From assembly GCA_903876045.1 (NCBI GenBank), contig CAIQYP010000147.1, positions 1 through 35,235 on the forward strand: a DNA stretch of 35,235 nt. The letters are read 5' to 3'. Origin of the DNA: an uncultured beta proteobacterium (GTDB lineage: Bacteria; Pseudomonadota; Gammaproteobacteria; Burkholderiales; Burkholderiaceae_C). Below the pieces are notes generated by a model, which saw only the letters and a program-made list of their open reading frames with translations, had not been told where the DNA came from and searched no databases. Numbering within the stretch: the stretch's first letter is position 1; every line of letters starts with the position of its first letter. The position numbers and the translations under genes were made by a program. This document shows positions 16,802 to 26,860 of this stretch, in pieces.

Positions 16802-19800
16802 GGATGAATGGTCTGCTCAAGAGAGAGCGTAGCGTCTTCCTGCACCGGCACTTCTGGTGTCAGCACGGGGCCATGGCCGCTGAATCGGTCCAGCACCACG
16901 TAAAGCACCGGTGTGATGAACAATGTAATTGCCTGCGAAAACACCAGGCCACCCACCACGGCCAGTCCCAAAGGCTGCCGCAGTTCGGCACCTGCGCCAA
17001 TACCTATCGCGATTGGGAGCGCGCCCATCAGTGCCGCCATGGTCGTCATCATGATCGGGCGAAAACGCATGATGCAAGCTTCACGAATGGCCTCTGGCGG
17101 CGTCATGCCGTGGTGTCGTTGCGCATCCAGCGCAAAGTCGATCATCATGATGGCGTTCTTTTTCACGATGCCAATCAGGAGCACGATGCCAATCGTGGCA
17201 ATCAACGTCAGATCCTGGTCGAACAGCATCAGCGTGGCCAAGGCGCCCACTGCCGCCGACGGCAGGCCTGCCAGAATCGTCAGCGGATGAATAAAGCTTT
17301 CGTACAACACGCCCAGAAGCACATAAATTACCAGTAGGGCAGCGATGATTAGAACGGCCTGACTTCCTTGAGAACTTTTGAAAACTGCCGCGTCGCCACC
17401 GTAGCTGGTGATAACTGAGGTGGGAAGTTGGATGGCTTCACGTGCGGCATCAATGTGGGCTGTCGCATCTCCCAAGGCAGCGCCAGGAGCCAGATTGAAC
17501 GACACGGTGACCGCCTGCAACTGGCCAACGTGGTTGATGGATGTGGCACCCACCGAGCGTTCCACAGTGGTGAAGGAGGACATGGGTACCAATGCGCCAG
17601 TATTGGAGCGCACATAGATTGCATTCAGCGCCAACTCGTCCTGCTTGGCTTCCGGTGCCAGTTCCATGATGACTTTGTAACTGTCAGTGGGCAGGTAGAT
17701 GGTGGAAACCTGGCGTTCACCGAAGGCGCTGAACAGGGATGATCGGATAGCGTCCACCGAAACCCCGAGGGCGTTAGCACGGTCGCGGTCGATCTTTAGT
17801 TGCGCTTGCAAGGCGCGCAACTGTGCGTCGCTGGTGACATCACGGAATAGTGGGTCGGCGCGCAGTTTGTCTTGCAACTTGGCAGCCCATCCATTGAGTT
17901 CGTCGGCCTTGACACTCTGCAAGATGTACTGAAACTGTGCCTTGCTCTGGCGTCCGCCGAGCTGTAGATTTTGTACTGGGCGCATGAAGACGTTGATGCC
18001 GGCAACATCACGCAACTTTTTGCGCAGCCCCTCAACCACCTGCTTCATGGGCTTGCGCTCCCTTTGGGGCTTCAACGTAATGAACATGCGCCCTGTGTTG
18101 AGCGCGTTATTGCCACCGTTGAAGGAGTTGACCGCGCCAACGTTCGGATCGGCCCGGAACACCGCTGCCGCGCGCTCTTGCAAGCGCACCATATCCGGAA
18201 AAGAGATGTCCTCGGAGGCTTCAGTCGATACCTGGATTTGACCGATATCTTCTTCCGGGAAGAAGCCCTTCGGGATCGTCACGAAGAGCCAGGCAGTGGC
18301 GGCAAATGTGCCGGCTGCCAAAAGCAAAATCAAATTGCGGTGTGCCAGAGCCTTGTCCAGCAGACGGGTGTAGCCTGCCAAAAGCTTGTCAAAGCCGATT
18401 TCGAACAACTTGACCAGAAAGCCCGGTGGCTTCTTGTGTTCCTCATCTGTCAGAAAGCGGCTGGCCAGCATCGGCACCAACGTCAACGACACAAATGCCG
18501 AGACGATGATGGACAGGCCCACCACCACCGCAAATTCGTGGAACAAAAGGCCGATCACGCCGGGCATGAAGAAGATCGGAATGAAGACGGCAATCAGCGA
18601 AGAGGAAATCGAGAGGATGGTGAAGCCGACCTCGCGCGCGCCGCGCAATGCTGCCTGAAAAGGCTCTTCACCGTTCTCGACGTGGCGGATGATGTTTTCC
18701 AGCACCACGATGGCGTCGTCCACCACCAGGCCCACGGCCAGTGTCAGACCCAGCAGGGAAATATTGTCCAGGCTGTAGGACAATCCCCAAAGCAGCGCCA
18801 CGGCACCGATCAGAGAAACTGGCAGCGACAGTGTCGGAATGACCGTGGCCACAAAGCGACGCAGGAACAGAAAGATCACCAGTACCACCAGGGCAATAGT
18901 GCCCATGAGCGTGAGCGTCACATCGTGCAAGGCCTCGCGTACCGAGGTGGAGCGGTCATTGATAGGGGTGAGTGACACCGATTGCGGCATCTGCGCTTGA
19001 AGCGCCGGCAGGGTTGCGCGTATAGCATCCACCACGCGCACCGTGTTGGCGCCAGGTTGGCGCAGTATGGCCAGAGTGATGGAGTTTTCGCCGTTGAACG
19101 TTGCCTGGCTTTTAAACGTCTCTACGCTGTCTTCGACCGATGCCACATCTTGCAGGCGCACCGGACTGCCTGCGCGCATGGCCACAATCAAATTTGCAAA
19201 TGCTGCAGCGTTCTCAAGTTGCTTATTGGCTTGTAAAACGAGGGTTTGCTTGGGGCCTTCGAGCGTACCGACAGGGGTGTTGACATTGGCGCCCCGCAGG
19301 GCCGCGCTCAATTCGTCCAGGCCCATATTGGCCGCAACCAGGGCGGCAGGTTTGACGCGTACCCGAATGGCAAAACGCTTGGACCCAAAAACATTAACCT
19401 GGGCCACTCCGTCCAAAATGGACAGGGTGGGGGAAATCAAATGCTCGGCATAGTCCTGCAGGTCAGAAGGCGCCAGCGACGGCGAGCGCATCGAAATCAA
19501 GAGCACTGGTGCATCAGCCGGATTCACCTTGCGGTAGGATGGCGTTTCCGTCATATCGGAAGGAAGCGCCCGCTGAGCCCGCAGCAGGGCGGCTTGCACG
19601 TCCACAGCTGCGGCGTCAATGCTGCGACCCTCCTCAAACTCGAGGGTCAGAGAAGTACTGCCCAGAATACTGGTTGAACTGATGGTCTTGAGGCCGGGTA
19701 CGGTCTGGAACTGTTTTTCCAGCGGCAGTGCCACTGAGCTGGCCATGGTTTCGGGGTTTGCCCCGGCAAAGTTGGCCGAGACATTGATAACCGGCGTGTC

Positions 19801-19920
19801 GTAGCTGGGCAGGGCTGCAACTGGAATGCTTCGGTAGCCGATTACTCCGGCCAGCACAATGGCCAGATTCAACAGCACCGTCATCACCGGACGGCGTATG
19901 AACAACTCGGAGATATTCAT
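16798..19920 (-). CDS. RND efflux transporter permease, HAE-1 (AcrB/MdtB-like)
   Basis: The 1040-aa inner-membrane drug/proton antiporter has twelve hydrophobic segments in two repeats, each with a large periplasmic loop. It begins MNISELFIRRPVMTVLLNLAIVLAGVIGYRSIPVAALPSYDTPVI. The TM4 region carries the proton-relay aspartates in GLVVDDAIVVLENI, and the second repeat shows GIVLLIGIVKKNAIMMIDFALDAQR. Features resemble the MdtB/MdtC/MuxB branch more than classical AcrB, but substrate range cannot be read. It overlaps the adaptor gene upstream and hslR downstream by 4 nt each. No outer-membrane channel gene is present in the cluster. Confidence 0.95.
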   Translation of the reverse strand: MNISELFIRRPVMTVLLNLAIVLAGVIGYRSIPVAALPSYDTPVINVSANFAGANPETMASSVALPLEKQFQTVPGLKTISSTSILGSTSLTLEFEEGRSIDAAAVDVQAALLRAQRALPSDMTETPSYRKVNPADAPVLLISMRSPSLAPSDLQDYAEHLISPTLSILDGVAQVNVFGSKRFAIRVRVKPAALVAANMGLDELSAALRGANVNTPVGTLEGPKQTLVLQANKQLENAAAFANLIVAMRAGSPVRLQDVASVEDSVETFKSQATFNGENSITLAILRQPGANTVRVVDAIRATLPALQAQMPQSVSLTPINDRSTSVREALHDVTLTLMGTIALVVLVIFLFLRRFVATVIPTLSLPVSLIGAVALLWGLSYSLDNISLLGLTLAVGLVVDDAIVVLENIIRHVENGEEPFQAALRGAREVGFTILSISSSLIAVFIPIFFMPGVIGLLFHEFAVVVGLSIIVSAFVSLTLVPMLASRFLTDEEHKKPPGFLVKLFEIGFDKLLAGYTRLLDKALAHRNLILLLAAGTFAATAWLFVTIPKGFFPEEDIGQIQVSTEASEDISFPDMVRLQERAAAVFRADPNVGAVNSFNGGNNALNTGRMFITLKPQRERKPMKQVVEGLRKKLRDVAGINVFMRPVQNLQLGGRQSKAQFQYILQSVKADELNGWAAKLQDKLRADPLFRDVTSDAQLRALQAQLKIDRDRANALGVSVDAIRSSLFSAFGERQVSTIYLPTDSYKVIMELAPEAKQDELALNAIYVRSNTGALVPMSSFTTVERSVGATSINHVGQLQAVTVSFNLAPGAALGDATAHIDAAREAIQLPTSVITSYGGDAAVFKSSQGSQAVLIIAALLVIYVLLGVLYESFIHPLTILAGLPSAAVGALATLMLFDQDLTLIATIGIVLLIGIVKKNAIMMIDFALDAQRHHGMTPPEAIREACIMRFRPIMMTTMAALMGALPIAIGIGAGAELRQPLGLAVVGGLVFSQAITLFITPVLYVVLDRFSGHGPVLTPEVPVQEDATLSLEQTIHP

Positions 19921-21149
19921 GGTTTCGAGGTCCCTGCGGCCTGCGAACCTGCCGGCTTGCTGGCGTCCGCTGGCGCAGGATTGGACGCGCCAATTTTTGG
20001 TTCTCTGGCGCGCTCCACCAAGGGGCTGCCGGGCCGCACGTTTTGCTTACCGTCCATCACGACAACGTCGCCAGGCTGTATGCCGGTCACAGCGGCCTCA
20101 CCGGCCTCCGAATACACCACCTTGACGGGTTGGGGCCTGGCTTTGCCCGCTTCCAGCACATACACAATGGTGCCGCGCGGGCCTTGCACTATGGCGGCCT
20201 GCGGGATGGTGGTGGCGTTGGCCAAGGTGCTAACGGTTTGCGAGATTTCCACATAAGCGCCCGGCCACAGCTTGCCTTCCTTATTGGGGAACACGGCCTT
20301 GACCTGAATGGTGCCGGAACCGCTATTGACGCTGTTGTCAACAAATTGCAGTCGACCCTTGTAGCTACCCCCGCCATCGGCCAGTCTGGCCGTAACGGCA
20401 GCGCCGCCACCCTTAAGTGCAGCTAGTGCGTCGGGCAAATTGCGTTGCGGAATGCTGAAGGCCACTGCAATGGGGTCCAACTGGGTAATGGTGACCAGTG
20501 GCGTGGTGTTGGCTTGAACCAGACTACCGGTGGACACGCTGACGGCTCCTACACGGCCCGATATCGGAGCGGCAAGCCGGTCATACGATAGAGCCACATG
20601 CGCTGAATCGATGGCAGCTTGGTCCGCTACGGTGCTGGCGGTAGCCGACCTCACCAAGGACTGTGTCGTATCGACAGCTCCCTGGGAAATAAAGTTTTGT
20701 TCGAGAAGTTGTTTGGATCGTTCAAACTGGCGCTGGGTATCAGCCAGAGTGGCCTGATCTTTTACCAGCTGGGCACGTGCCTTGGCCAGATTGGCTTCAT
20801 CGGTGCGAGAGTCCAATGTAAACAGCAACTGGCCTGCCTTGACAAACTGGCCCTCAGAAAAATGCACTTTGGACACAGTGCTTGTGACTTGGGAACGCAG
20901 GTCCACACTGGTTAGCGCGCTGACGACGCCATTCCCTTGCAGGTTCATCGCAAAGTCCCGCTTTTGCGCCTTGACCGTGCTGACGGTGACAGGTTGCAAA
21001 GGTGCTGAGGCAGCAGCGGCAGGTGCGCTTGCAGTGGCAGCGGGTCCGGCTGAGGGTGCGCCTGCATCCGGCTTTGCGGAGCATCCCTCCAAGGCGATAA
21101 CTGATATTGAATAAATGGCTAGAAGGGCGCAACGGACAGCAGTTTTCAT
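19917..21149 (-). CDS. RND efflux periplasmic adaptor lipoprotein (MdtA-like)
   Basis: The membrane-fusion protein links the permease to an outer-membrane channel. The 410-aa product has a lipoprotein signal with Cys23 in VIALEGC; the Glu before Gly is unusual for a lipobox. An Ala/Pro-rich linker follows, then the adaptor body: a lipoyl half GNGVVSALTSVDLRSQVTSTVSKVHFSEGQFVKAGQLLFTLD, an alpha-hairpin (about 125-195), the second half AAPISGRVGAVSVSTGSLVQANTTPLVTI, and a beta-barrel to the C-terminus. The track starts 40 residues earlier at 21269, but that extension is arginine-rich and unlike a signal peptide, so ATG 21149 is chosen. It overlaps the permease by 4 nt. hemH ends 73 bp upstream on the same strand, so readthrough is possible. 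Confidence 0.93.
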   Translation of the reverse strand: MKTAVRCALLAIYSISVIALEGCSAKPDAGAPSAGPAATASAPAAAASAPLQPVTVSTVKAQKRDFAMNLQGNGVVSALTSVDLRSQVTSTVSKVHFSEGQFVKAGQLLFTLDSRTDEANLAKARAQLVKDQATLADTQRQFERSKQLLEQNFISQGAVDTTQSLVRSATASTVADQAAIDSAHVALSYDRLAAPISGRVGAVSVSTGSLVQANTTPLVTITQLDPIAVAFSIPQRNLPDALAALKGGGAAVTARLADGGGSYKGRLQFVDNSVNSGSGTIQVKAVFPNKEGKLWPGAYVEISQTVSTLANATTIPQAAIVQGPRGTIVYVLEAGKARPQPVKVVYSEAGEAAVTGIQPGDVVVMDGKQNVRPGSPLVERAREPKIGASNPAPADASKPAGSQAAGTSKP

Positions 21150-21222
21150 GGTGCTAAATGATAGGGCCGCATTCTTAAATGCGAATGACCCGCGTGAAAA
21201 GGAAGCAAATCTTTGGTAAAGA

Positions 21223-22314
21223 TTAGTTGGTGGCGCCCTGCGCCAGGGCCGCGTCGCGGCTAGCGGCAAGCGCTTGTGGATTGACTTCGTCCAAGGTGTT
21301 CCAACCTAGCAAGTGCTGTTGTGTCACATTGCACAAGGCCGTTATCCATTCGGGGTCGTCATTCAGGCAGGCAATGTAATGGAACTCTTTACCGCCCGCG
21401 TGCAAAAAGGCCTCACGCGCCTCCATATTGATTTCTTCCAATGTCTCAAGGCAGTCGCTGGTAAAGCCGGGGCACAGCACGTCAACACGTTTGACTCCCG
21501 CTTTGCCCATGGCAATCAGGGTCGGCTCCGTATAGGGTTCCAACCATTTGGCACGGCCGAGGCGCGATTGAAACGTGACTTGGTATTGCGCTTTGGTCAG
21601 ACCCAGCTTGTTGCTCAGCAGGCGCGCGGTTTTGAAACATTCGCAATGGTAGGGGTCGCCCAAATGCAAGGTTCGCTCGGGTACTCCGTGAAAGCTCATC
21701 ACCAGCTTGTCGGGTTTGCCATTCCTTTTCCAATATCTCTCGACGCTTGCGGCCAGTGCGGCGATGTAGTCGGGATGGTCGTGGTAGTGGTTAACAAAGC
21801 GCAGTTCGGGGATTGCGCGGCAGCCTTGTGCCCACTGATAAACCGCATCAAAAACGCTGGCCGTGGTGGTTGCCGAATATTGCGGGTAGGCGGTTACGAC
21901 CAGCACACGGGTAACGCCCTCGGCTTTCATTGCATCGAGTTGCGAGGCGATGGATGTGCTGCCATAGCGCATGGCCCAGCGAACTTTGACGTGGTGGTTG
22001 CGCTGACCCAGCCAACCTTGCAGCAACTTGGCCTGCTTTTCGGTCCAGATCTTCAGCGGCGAGCCCTCAGGCGTCCAGATGCTGGCGTATTTGGCTGCCG
22101 ACTTGGCCGGGCGAAAGCGCAGGATGATGCCGTGCAGGATGAGTAGCCAGAGCAGGCGTGGAATCTCCACTACCCGCTGGTCGCTCAAAAATTCGGCCAG
22201 ATAGCGGCGTACCGCTTTTGGGGTGGGTTCGTCGGGAGTGCCCAGGTTGCACAACAGTACAGCGGTGCGGGGAGTCTGGCCATGGGCGTAGGTGGGTTCG
22301 GGGGAAAAAGGCAT
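21223..22314 (-). CDS. hemH: Ferrochelatase
   Basis: It inserts ferrous iron into protoporphyrin IX, the last step of protoheme synthesis. The 363-aa product shows [29 protein letters not shown] at the start, the catalytic His in [21 protein letters not shown] and the conserved acidic segment [14 protein letters not shown]. The size is normal for the family. The track extends to 22461, but ATG 22314 follows GGGAGAAT at proper spacing and begins the conserved region. The start codon shares the palindrome CATG with a possible ATG of the divergent HAD gene. It is upstream of, and co-directional with, the RND adaptor. Confidence 0.96.
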   Translation of the reverse strand: MPFSPEPTYAHGQTPRTAVLLCNLGTPDEPTPKAVRRYLAEFLSDQRVVEIPRLLWLLILHGIILRFRPAKSAAKYASIWTPEGSPLKIWTEKQAKLLQGWLGQRNHHVKVRWAMRYGSTSIASQLDAMKAEGVTRVLVVTAYPQYSATTTASVFDAVYQWAQGCRAIPELRFVNHYHDHPDYIAALAASVERYWKRNGKPDKLVMSFHGVPERTLHLGDPYHCECFKTARLLSNKLGLTKAQYQVTFQSRLGRAKWLEPYTEPTLIAMGKAGVKRVDVLCPGFTSDCLETLEEINMEAREAFLHAGGKEFHYIACLNDDPEWITALCNVTQQHLLGWNTLDEVNPQALAASRDAALAQGATN

Positions 22315-22333
22315 GCGGTATTCTCCCGCACCT

Positions 22334-23029
22334 ATGCTCGAAATTTCACGCATCCAGGCAATAACCCTGGACCTAGACGATACCTTGTGGCCAATTTGGC
22401 CCACGATTGCCGTAGCCGAGCTGCGTTTGCAGAATTGGTTGAGTGCGCAGGCACCTGCCACCGCAGTACTTTTTAGGAACCCCCAACTACGCCATGTCTT
22501 GCGCGAACAGGTTGCTGCGGCTTGGCCGCAACGCCACCACGATCTGAGTTTTATGCGCAGGGAGATGATTCGCCATGGTCTCCTGGCCTGTGGCGAAGAT
22601 CAGTCGTTGGCAGAGCCTGCATTTGCAGAATTTTTTGCGGCACGTCAGGAGGTCAAGTTGTTTGAAGACAGCCTGCCGGCGCTGGAAAGTCTCTCTGCAC
22701 GCTGGCCGGTGCTGGCTTTGTCCAATGGCAACGCGGACGTGAATCGCATCGGGATTGGCGCTTATTTTTGCGGCTCGGTCAGTGCGTGCGATGCGGGGGC
22801 GGCCAAGCCAGATGCACGAATTTTTTTGGCCGCGGCGGCCAAGCTGCAGGTTCCACCCGAAGCGATATTGCATGTTGGGGACGACGAAAGCATGGACGTT
22901 TTGGGCGCGCTGCAGGTTGGTATGCAAACCGCTTGGGTGAACCGCAGCGATAAGGTCTGGAGTTTCGATCAGCAGCCCGAGATCAGCGTCACTAGCATGG
23001 CAGAGCTCTGCGGCATGTTGTTTATTTAG
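22334..23029 (+). CDS. HAD-superfamily hydrolase
   Basis: This 231-aa cytoplasmic phosphatase-like protein has all four HAD motifs: LDLDDTLW (nucleophile and acid Asp), LALSNGN (motif II), AKPDARIF (motif III Lys) and [13 protein letters not shown] (motif IV). A helical cap lies between motifs I and II. The substrate is unknown; members of this group act on sugar phosphates, phosphoglycolate or flavin precursors. ATG 22334 starts the homologous region but lacks a ribosome-binding site. ATG 22313 in the same frame, seven codons earlier, follows GGGGGAAAAAGG and is a serious alternative. It is divergent from hemH and convergent with the acylase gene. Confidence 0.88.
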   Translation: MLEISRIQAITLDLDDTLWPIWPTIAVAELRLQNWLSAQAPATAVLFRNPQLRHVLREQVAAAWPQRHHDLSFMRREMIRHGLLACGEDQSLAEPAFAEFFAARQEVKLFEDSLPALESLSARWPVLALSNGNADVNRIGIGAYFCGSVSACDAGAAKPDARIFLAAAAKLQVPPEAILHVGDDESMDVLGALQVGMQTAWVNRSDKVWSFDQQPEISVTSMAELCGMLFI

Positions 23030-23030
23030 C

Positions 23031-23044
23031 GTTCGGAAACGAAC
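23031..23044. other. Small hairpin between convergent genes
   Basis: GTTCG-GAAA-CGAAC is a perfect 5-bp stem with a GNRA-type tetraloop. It sits in the 17-bp gap between the HAD stop and the acylase stop. It has no U-tract on either strand, so termination is only a possibility. Confidence 0.3.
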
Positions 23045-23046
23045 CG

Positions 23047-25509
23047 TCAATGCTGGGGGCTCAGGGTCAGCGTGCTTTGGGTGTGGGTGCTGATGTCGGC
23101 GGGATATAGGCGCTCGCGTACATAGCCGCCTTGGGCAAAACGCTCGGCCTGGTCGGAGTAGTAACTATCAAACAGCACTCCGCTCTGGCCTACGGGGTTG
23201 ATGCCAATTGATTTTCCTGGTGAGCCAAAGTCGATTACACGGCGCGTGGACGGGCCGTAGCTAACTGCCCAGGGGGCGGGCCCCACAGGGCCGGACAAGT
23301 TGTTGGGCGTTTCACGTCCGCCCGGCACGGAAAAGGGGCCTACATTGAAAACCCTGTCGAATGGTTTTTGTATGCCCAGTGGGTGAACATGTGTGAGGGT
23401 GTGGGTGTTTGCCCAAGTCCAGTCGAGCAGACTAGCCCCGTAAAGTTTGCGCATATGTTGCAGGGTATTGCTCCAAGCAATCCGCACCGTTTCATAGCGA
23501 TTTTCCTTTTGTGGCGTCTTGACATTGTCCCACCAGGGGGAGTAATTGCTGGCCGCAAGCAGAGGCAGGGCATGGTCTAGCATGGGTGAATCCAGTAGAT
23601 TGTTGAACTGCTGCGCCCCGAGCTCATCCTCAAATACGGCCTTGGCTAGTTCATAACTCAATTGGCTGAACAGGCTGGCCGCCACGCTGTTGGACTCGTA
23701 GCAGCCATCCCACTTTTGCAGCGGTTCTAAAAAAGCGCGGTCGACCGGGTCGGTAGTCAGTTGTTCCATCATCGGCATCAGCCCGGCAAGCACACGTTTT
23801 GGGTAGTCGTTGCAAGTATTGAGTTGCAGCTTGGCGGCGGCGTCCATATCCCATCGGGTCTTGTTGTTCTGCAGCGCATCGTCCAGGCGCTTGGCCCGGT
23901 CAGGTAGCAAGTAGTAACCCGGCACGGGTACCACGCTGCCGGGTTGTTGGTTGGCCGAGACGATGTAGCCGCGTTGCGGGTTCTCTTCCTGCGGGTTGAA
24001 GCTAAAGTTGTAGTAGCCCGGTTTTTCCGCTTCGCCTTTGCTGGCGTCCAGAATAAAGAGCGGGTTGACACCTTGGGGACGCTGGGGCAGCTTTGCTGCC
24101 GCCCACCAGGCTATATCTCCCTTGGCGTTGGCCCAAAGGATATTGAGGCCGGGTGCATGGATCTGCTCCGCGGCGGCGCGGGCTTTCTCACGCGTGTCAG
24201 CGCGGTTCAGCGCGTACAAAGCTTCGAGAATCGGATTTTCGGTCTCCAGAAAGGCCCACCACATGGCAATCGGGGTGGTGCCATAGTCTTCCTTGAAGGC
24301 GTCGGTGATGATGGGCCCGTGCGGGCCACGACGCAGCGTGAGCACCGTATCTGGTGCGCCCTTTACCTTGATATTTTCGGTGTGCTGTTGCATTTCAACC
24401 CACTGACCGGCCTGCCAAACCTGGTTGGAATTGGCGGGATTGACCTTTTCCGCGATGAGGTCGATGTCATCGTTCTCGAACATGGTGATGCTCCAGCCAA
24501 ACTGAGCGTTGTGGCCCAGCAAAGCGAGCGGATTAAGTGCCTGGTAGTGGCCGTACAAGTCAAAGTCTGGCGTTGTCAGGTGCGCCTCATACCAAATGGC
24601 GGGGACCGAGAAGCCAATATGGGGGTCACCCGCCAGCAGGGGTTTTCCACTTTGCGTGCGCTTGCCCGAGATAACCCAGGCGTTGCTGCCCTGGAATTCA
24701 CCAATTCCAGCCGTATGCAACACATCGCGGCTGACTCGTGCAAGGTGGTTCAGTCCACTCCAGTCATTTTCCGATAGAGCCAGGGCCTGTTGCTGTGGAA
24801 CCTTGTAAGCATCATTTTTCGGTTTCGTTTGCGCACTGGCTAGCGCGCCGTTCAGGCTTTGCAGGCCACCTTCCGGGTGACCCTCCACCTCAAACACGTC
24901 CAGATAACTGGGCCCCAGTTTGTCGCGGATATAGGTCATCAGCGGCTCGGTTTTGAAGGCGGCAGCAAAGCTATATGCCATGTAACCACTGACCGCGGCC
25001 GCATCTTCGGGTGTAAACGGGCGCTTGGAAATCCCAAGCAAGTCAAACTCCAGGGGAGCAGGGTGCCTGGACTGAAACTGGTTGACCCCGTCCAGATAGG
25101 CCATTAAGGCCTGGCTTGCAGCGCTGTTGGGGTCCATCCGGGCGATCATCACTTTGGCATGTTCGCGCAGGCCCAAAGTGCGAAATAGCCGGTCGGCGTC
25201 TAGCATGTTGGGCCCCAACACTTCAGCCAGTTCGCCATTGGCCAGGCGTCGCACCATCTCCATCTGGAAAAGGCGATCCTGCGCATGCACATAACCCAAC
25301 GCTCGGTACAGGTCGGCTTCGTTTGCCGCGCGAATGTGAGGCACTCCGCGGTCGTCATATTGCACTGTGACCGCTGCCTTCAAGTGATCCAGGCTGACGT
25401 TACCTTTGCGCACCGGCAGCTTGGTATGGATATACCAGCCGCCGCCCAATCCACCCACGATGAGGAGCAAAGCCGCAACAGCTGCTATCGCGATGGCTAT
25501 TTTCTTCAT
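23047..25509 (-). CDS. Penicillin acylase family (Ntn-hydrolase) periplasmic amidase
   Basis: The 820-aa precursor has an N-terminal hydrophobic anchor (about 5-27). The alpha chain follows, with YDDRGVPHIRAANEADLYRALGYVHAQDRLFQMEMVRR. The autocatalytic cleavage site is before Ser275 in EFQGSNAWVISG, the N-terminal nucleophile of the beta chain. GDPHIGFSVPAIWYEAHL, FGWSITMFENDDIDL and YIVSANQQPG are further family motifs. Such enzymes cleave amide bonds of beta-lactams, acyl-homoserine lactones or other N-acyl compounds; the natural substrate here is unknown. It starts 31 bp after hpnE on the same strand, so it may be the last gene of the hpnCDE transcript. Confidence 0.93.
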   Translation of the reverse strand: MKKIAIAIAAVAALLLIVGGLGGGWYIHTKLPVRKGNVSLDHLKAAVTVQYDDRGVPHIRAANEADLYRALGYVHAQDRLFQMEMVRRLANGELAEVLGPNMLDADRLFRTLGLREHAKVMIARMDPNSAASQALMAYLDGVNQFQSRHPAPLEFDLLGISKRPFTPEDAAAVSGYMAYSFAAAFKTEPLMTYIRDKLGPSYLDVFEVEGHPEGGLQSLNGALASAQTKPKNDAYKVPQQQALALSENDWSGLNHLARVSRDVLHTAGIGEFQGSNAWVISGKRTQSGKPLLAGDPHIGFSVPAIWYEAHLTTPDFDLYGHYQALNPLALLGHNAQFGWSITMFENDDIDLIAEKVNPANSNQVWQAGQWVEMQQHTENIKVKGAPDTVLTLRRGPHGPIITDAFKEDYGTTPIAMWWAFLETENPILEALYALNRADTREKARAAAEQIHAPGLNILWANAKGDIAWWAAAKLPQRPQGVNPLFILDASKGEAEKPGYYNFSFNPQEENPQRGYIVSANQQPGSVVPVPGYYLLPDRAKRLDDALQNNKTRWDMDAAAKLQLNTCNDYPKRVLAGLMPMMEQLTTDPVDRAFLEPLQKWDGCYESNSVAASLFSQLSYELAKAVFEDELGAQQFNNLLDSPMLDHALPLLAASNYSPWWDNVKTPQKENRYETVRIAWSNTLQHMRKLYGASLLDWTWANTHTLTHVHPLGIQKPFDRVFNVGPFSVPGGRETPNNLSGPVGPAPWAVSYGPSTRRVIDFGSPGKSIGINPVGQSGVLFDSYYSDQAERFAQGGYVRERLYPADISTHTQSTLTLSPQH

Positions 25510-25540
25510 GCATTACTTCCGGTTGGCTTGCCAGCTAAGT

Positions 25541-26860
25541 CTAGCGCGTGTTGGCGTGGATCTGGCTGTTTCGCCCCGCCGCAAGGCCGCTCCGTAAGGC
25601 CCCTTCCAGCGTGGCGGGGTAAGGCCCTTGCACATAGTCGCCACAGGCCAGCAAGCCGGGTGCGATCTGTTGAGCGGGACGGACCAAACCAGGCGTGCAG
25701 GCGAAAGTCGCGCGCTTTTCAACCACGGTTTGCAACGCCACCAAATCCCGGACCGGTTGCAGCACGGCCAATTGGGAGCGCGCTTGCTGCAGCACTTTGG
25801 TCTGAAGCGCTGCCCGTTCGTCGCTGCTGGCGCTGACTACAAAGGCCAGTAAGCCCGTCGGGCCACCCAGTTGGCCACGGTCAAACACAAACTGGGCTGG
25901 GCAGGCCGTGCTGCTGCGCAAAGCCAGCATGGGCTGGGGCAGACGCGCGCTACCCGCCTGCACATACACCGTGGCAATGCTTTCATAGCGCAGGCTTGCG
26001 GCCAGAGTCGCCCAGTTGCGCATGGCTTGGGCAGTTGTGCTTTGATCCGTGGGCTTGGCCAAAACCTGGCTGGCTACAGATGAAGATGTGGCCCAGATTA
26101 CAGAGTCGAAAGCCTCTCCATTTATCCGCCAACTGCCCTGACGCTCCAGGTCTTCTATTCGTTGCCCCAGTTTCAATGTTGCACCTTGCTTGCTAAGCCA
26201 CTCTGCGGCTGCATCCGGAAAAAGGCAGGACAAATCCGTGCGCGGCAGCAGCAAATTGGAACTGCCTTTGCCACCCAATAACGAGTCTTTGAGTACGCGC
26301 AAAAAGACCTGACCACTGGCTCGTTCAGCCGGCGTGTTGAGCGCTGAGACACACAGCGGCTCAATCAATGTTTGCAGCACGGTATGTGAAAGTCCCCGGC
26401 ATAGGTCAGCAACCGACTGGTTGGGCGCGCATTGAAAACCCGAGAGTTGCCAGCGACTGGTCGTCCGGAGCAGGGACCACTTATCGGCCAGGCTCCAGCC
26501 CCCGGCGGTAAATATGCCGGCGACTACGTCAAGCGGCATGGGCCAGTCGTGTAGCCGAATACCTTCACCATCAGGAAACAGCAAGGTGAGCGGCAAGCGC
26601 AGCAGGGCAGCATCGGGGTCCACACCCACGGTGCGCATTAGTGCCAGAGTGTCTGAATAGGCACCAATCAGGATGTGTTGGCCATTGTCTAAAGTTGCCT
26701 CAGTGCCATCGGGCATGCGGCATGGCAGCGCTCGTGCGCGGCCACCCCAATGGCGCGCGGCTTCAAAAACGGTGACTTGATGACCTTCCTGCGTGGCCCC
26801 AATGGCCGCTGCCAGCCCAGCCCAGCCGCCGCCGATGACCGCGACCTGTGCTGGGTTCAC
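25541..26860 (-). CDS. hpnE: Hydroxysqualene dehydroxylase
   Basis: This FAD-dependent enzyme reduces hydroxysqualene to squalene in the HpnCDE route. The N-terminus VAVIGGGWAGLAAAIGATQEGHQVTVFEAARHWGGRAR is the Rossmann FAD-binding motif with the following GGRA of the amine-oxidase/phytoene-desaturase superfamily. The C-terminus GLLACGDYVQGPYPATLEGALRSGLAAGR is the second FAD motif. At 439 aa it is full length. It overlaps the end of hpnD by 4 nt, and the hpnC-hpnD-hpnE order makes the assignment firm. Confidence 0.93.
   Translation of the reverse strand: MNPAQVAVIGGGWAGLAAAIGATQEGHQVTVFEAARHWGGRARALPCRMPDGTEATLDNGQHILIGAYSDTLALMRTVGVDPDAALLRLPLTLLFPDGEGIRLHDWPMPLDVVAGIFTAGGWSLADKWSLLRTTSRWQLSGFQCAPNQSVADLCRGLSHTVLQTLIEPLCVSALNTPAERASGQVFLRVLKDSLLGGKGSSNLLLPRTDLSCLFPDAAAEWLSKQGATLKLGQRIEDLERQGSWRINGEAFDSVIWATSSSVASQVLAKPTDQSTTAQAMRNWATLAASLRYESIATVYVQAGSARLPQPMLALRSSTACPAQFVFDRGQLGGPTGLLAFVVSASSDERAALQTKVLQQARSQLAVLQPVRDLVALQTVVEKRATFACTPGLVRPAQQIAPGLLACGDYVQGPYPATLEGALRSGLAAGRNSQIHANTR

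Noticed and set aside
17971-18975. 334-aa plus-strand ORF
   Set aside because: It lies entirely antisense to the RND permease and has a His/Gln-rich shadow composition with no motif.
21208-21224. AATCTTT-GGT-AAAGATT hairpin at the hemH stop
   Set aside because: It is AT-rich with no T-tract and overlaps the stop codon, so it is not credible as a terminator.
21313-22146. 277-aa plus-strand ORF
   Set aside because: It is antisense to hemH, whose active-site motifs are intact.
23944-24777. 277-aa plus-strand ORF
   Set aside because: It is antisense to the penicillin acylase gene and has no domain signal.
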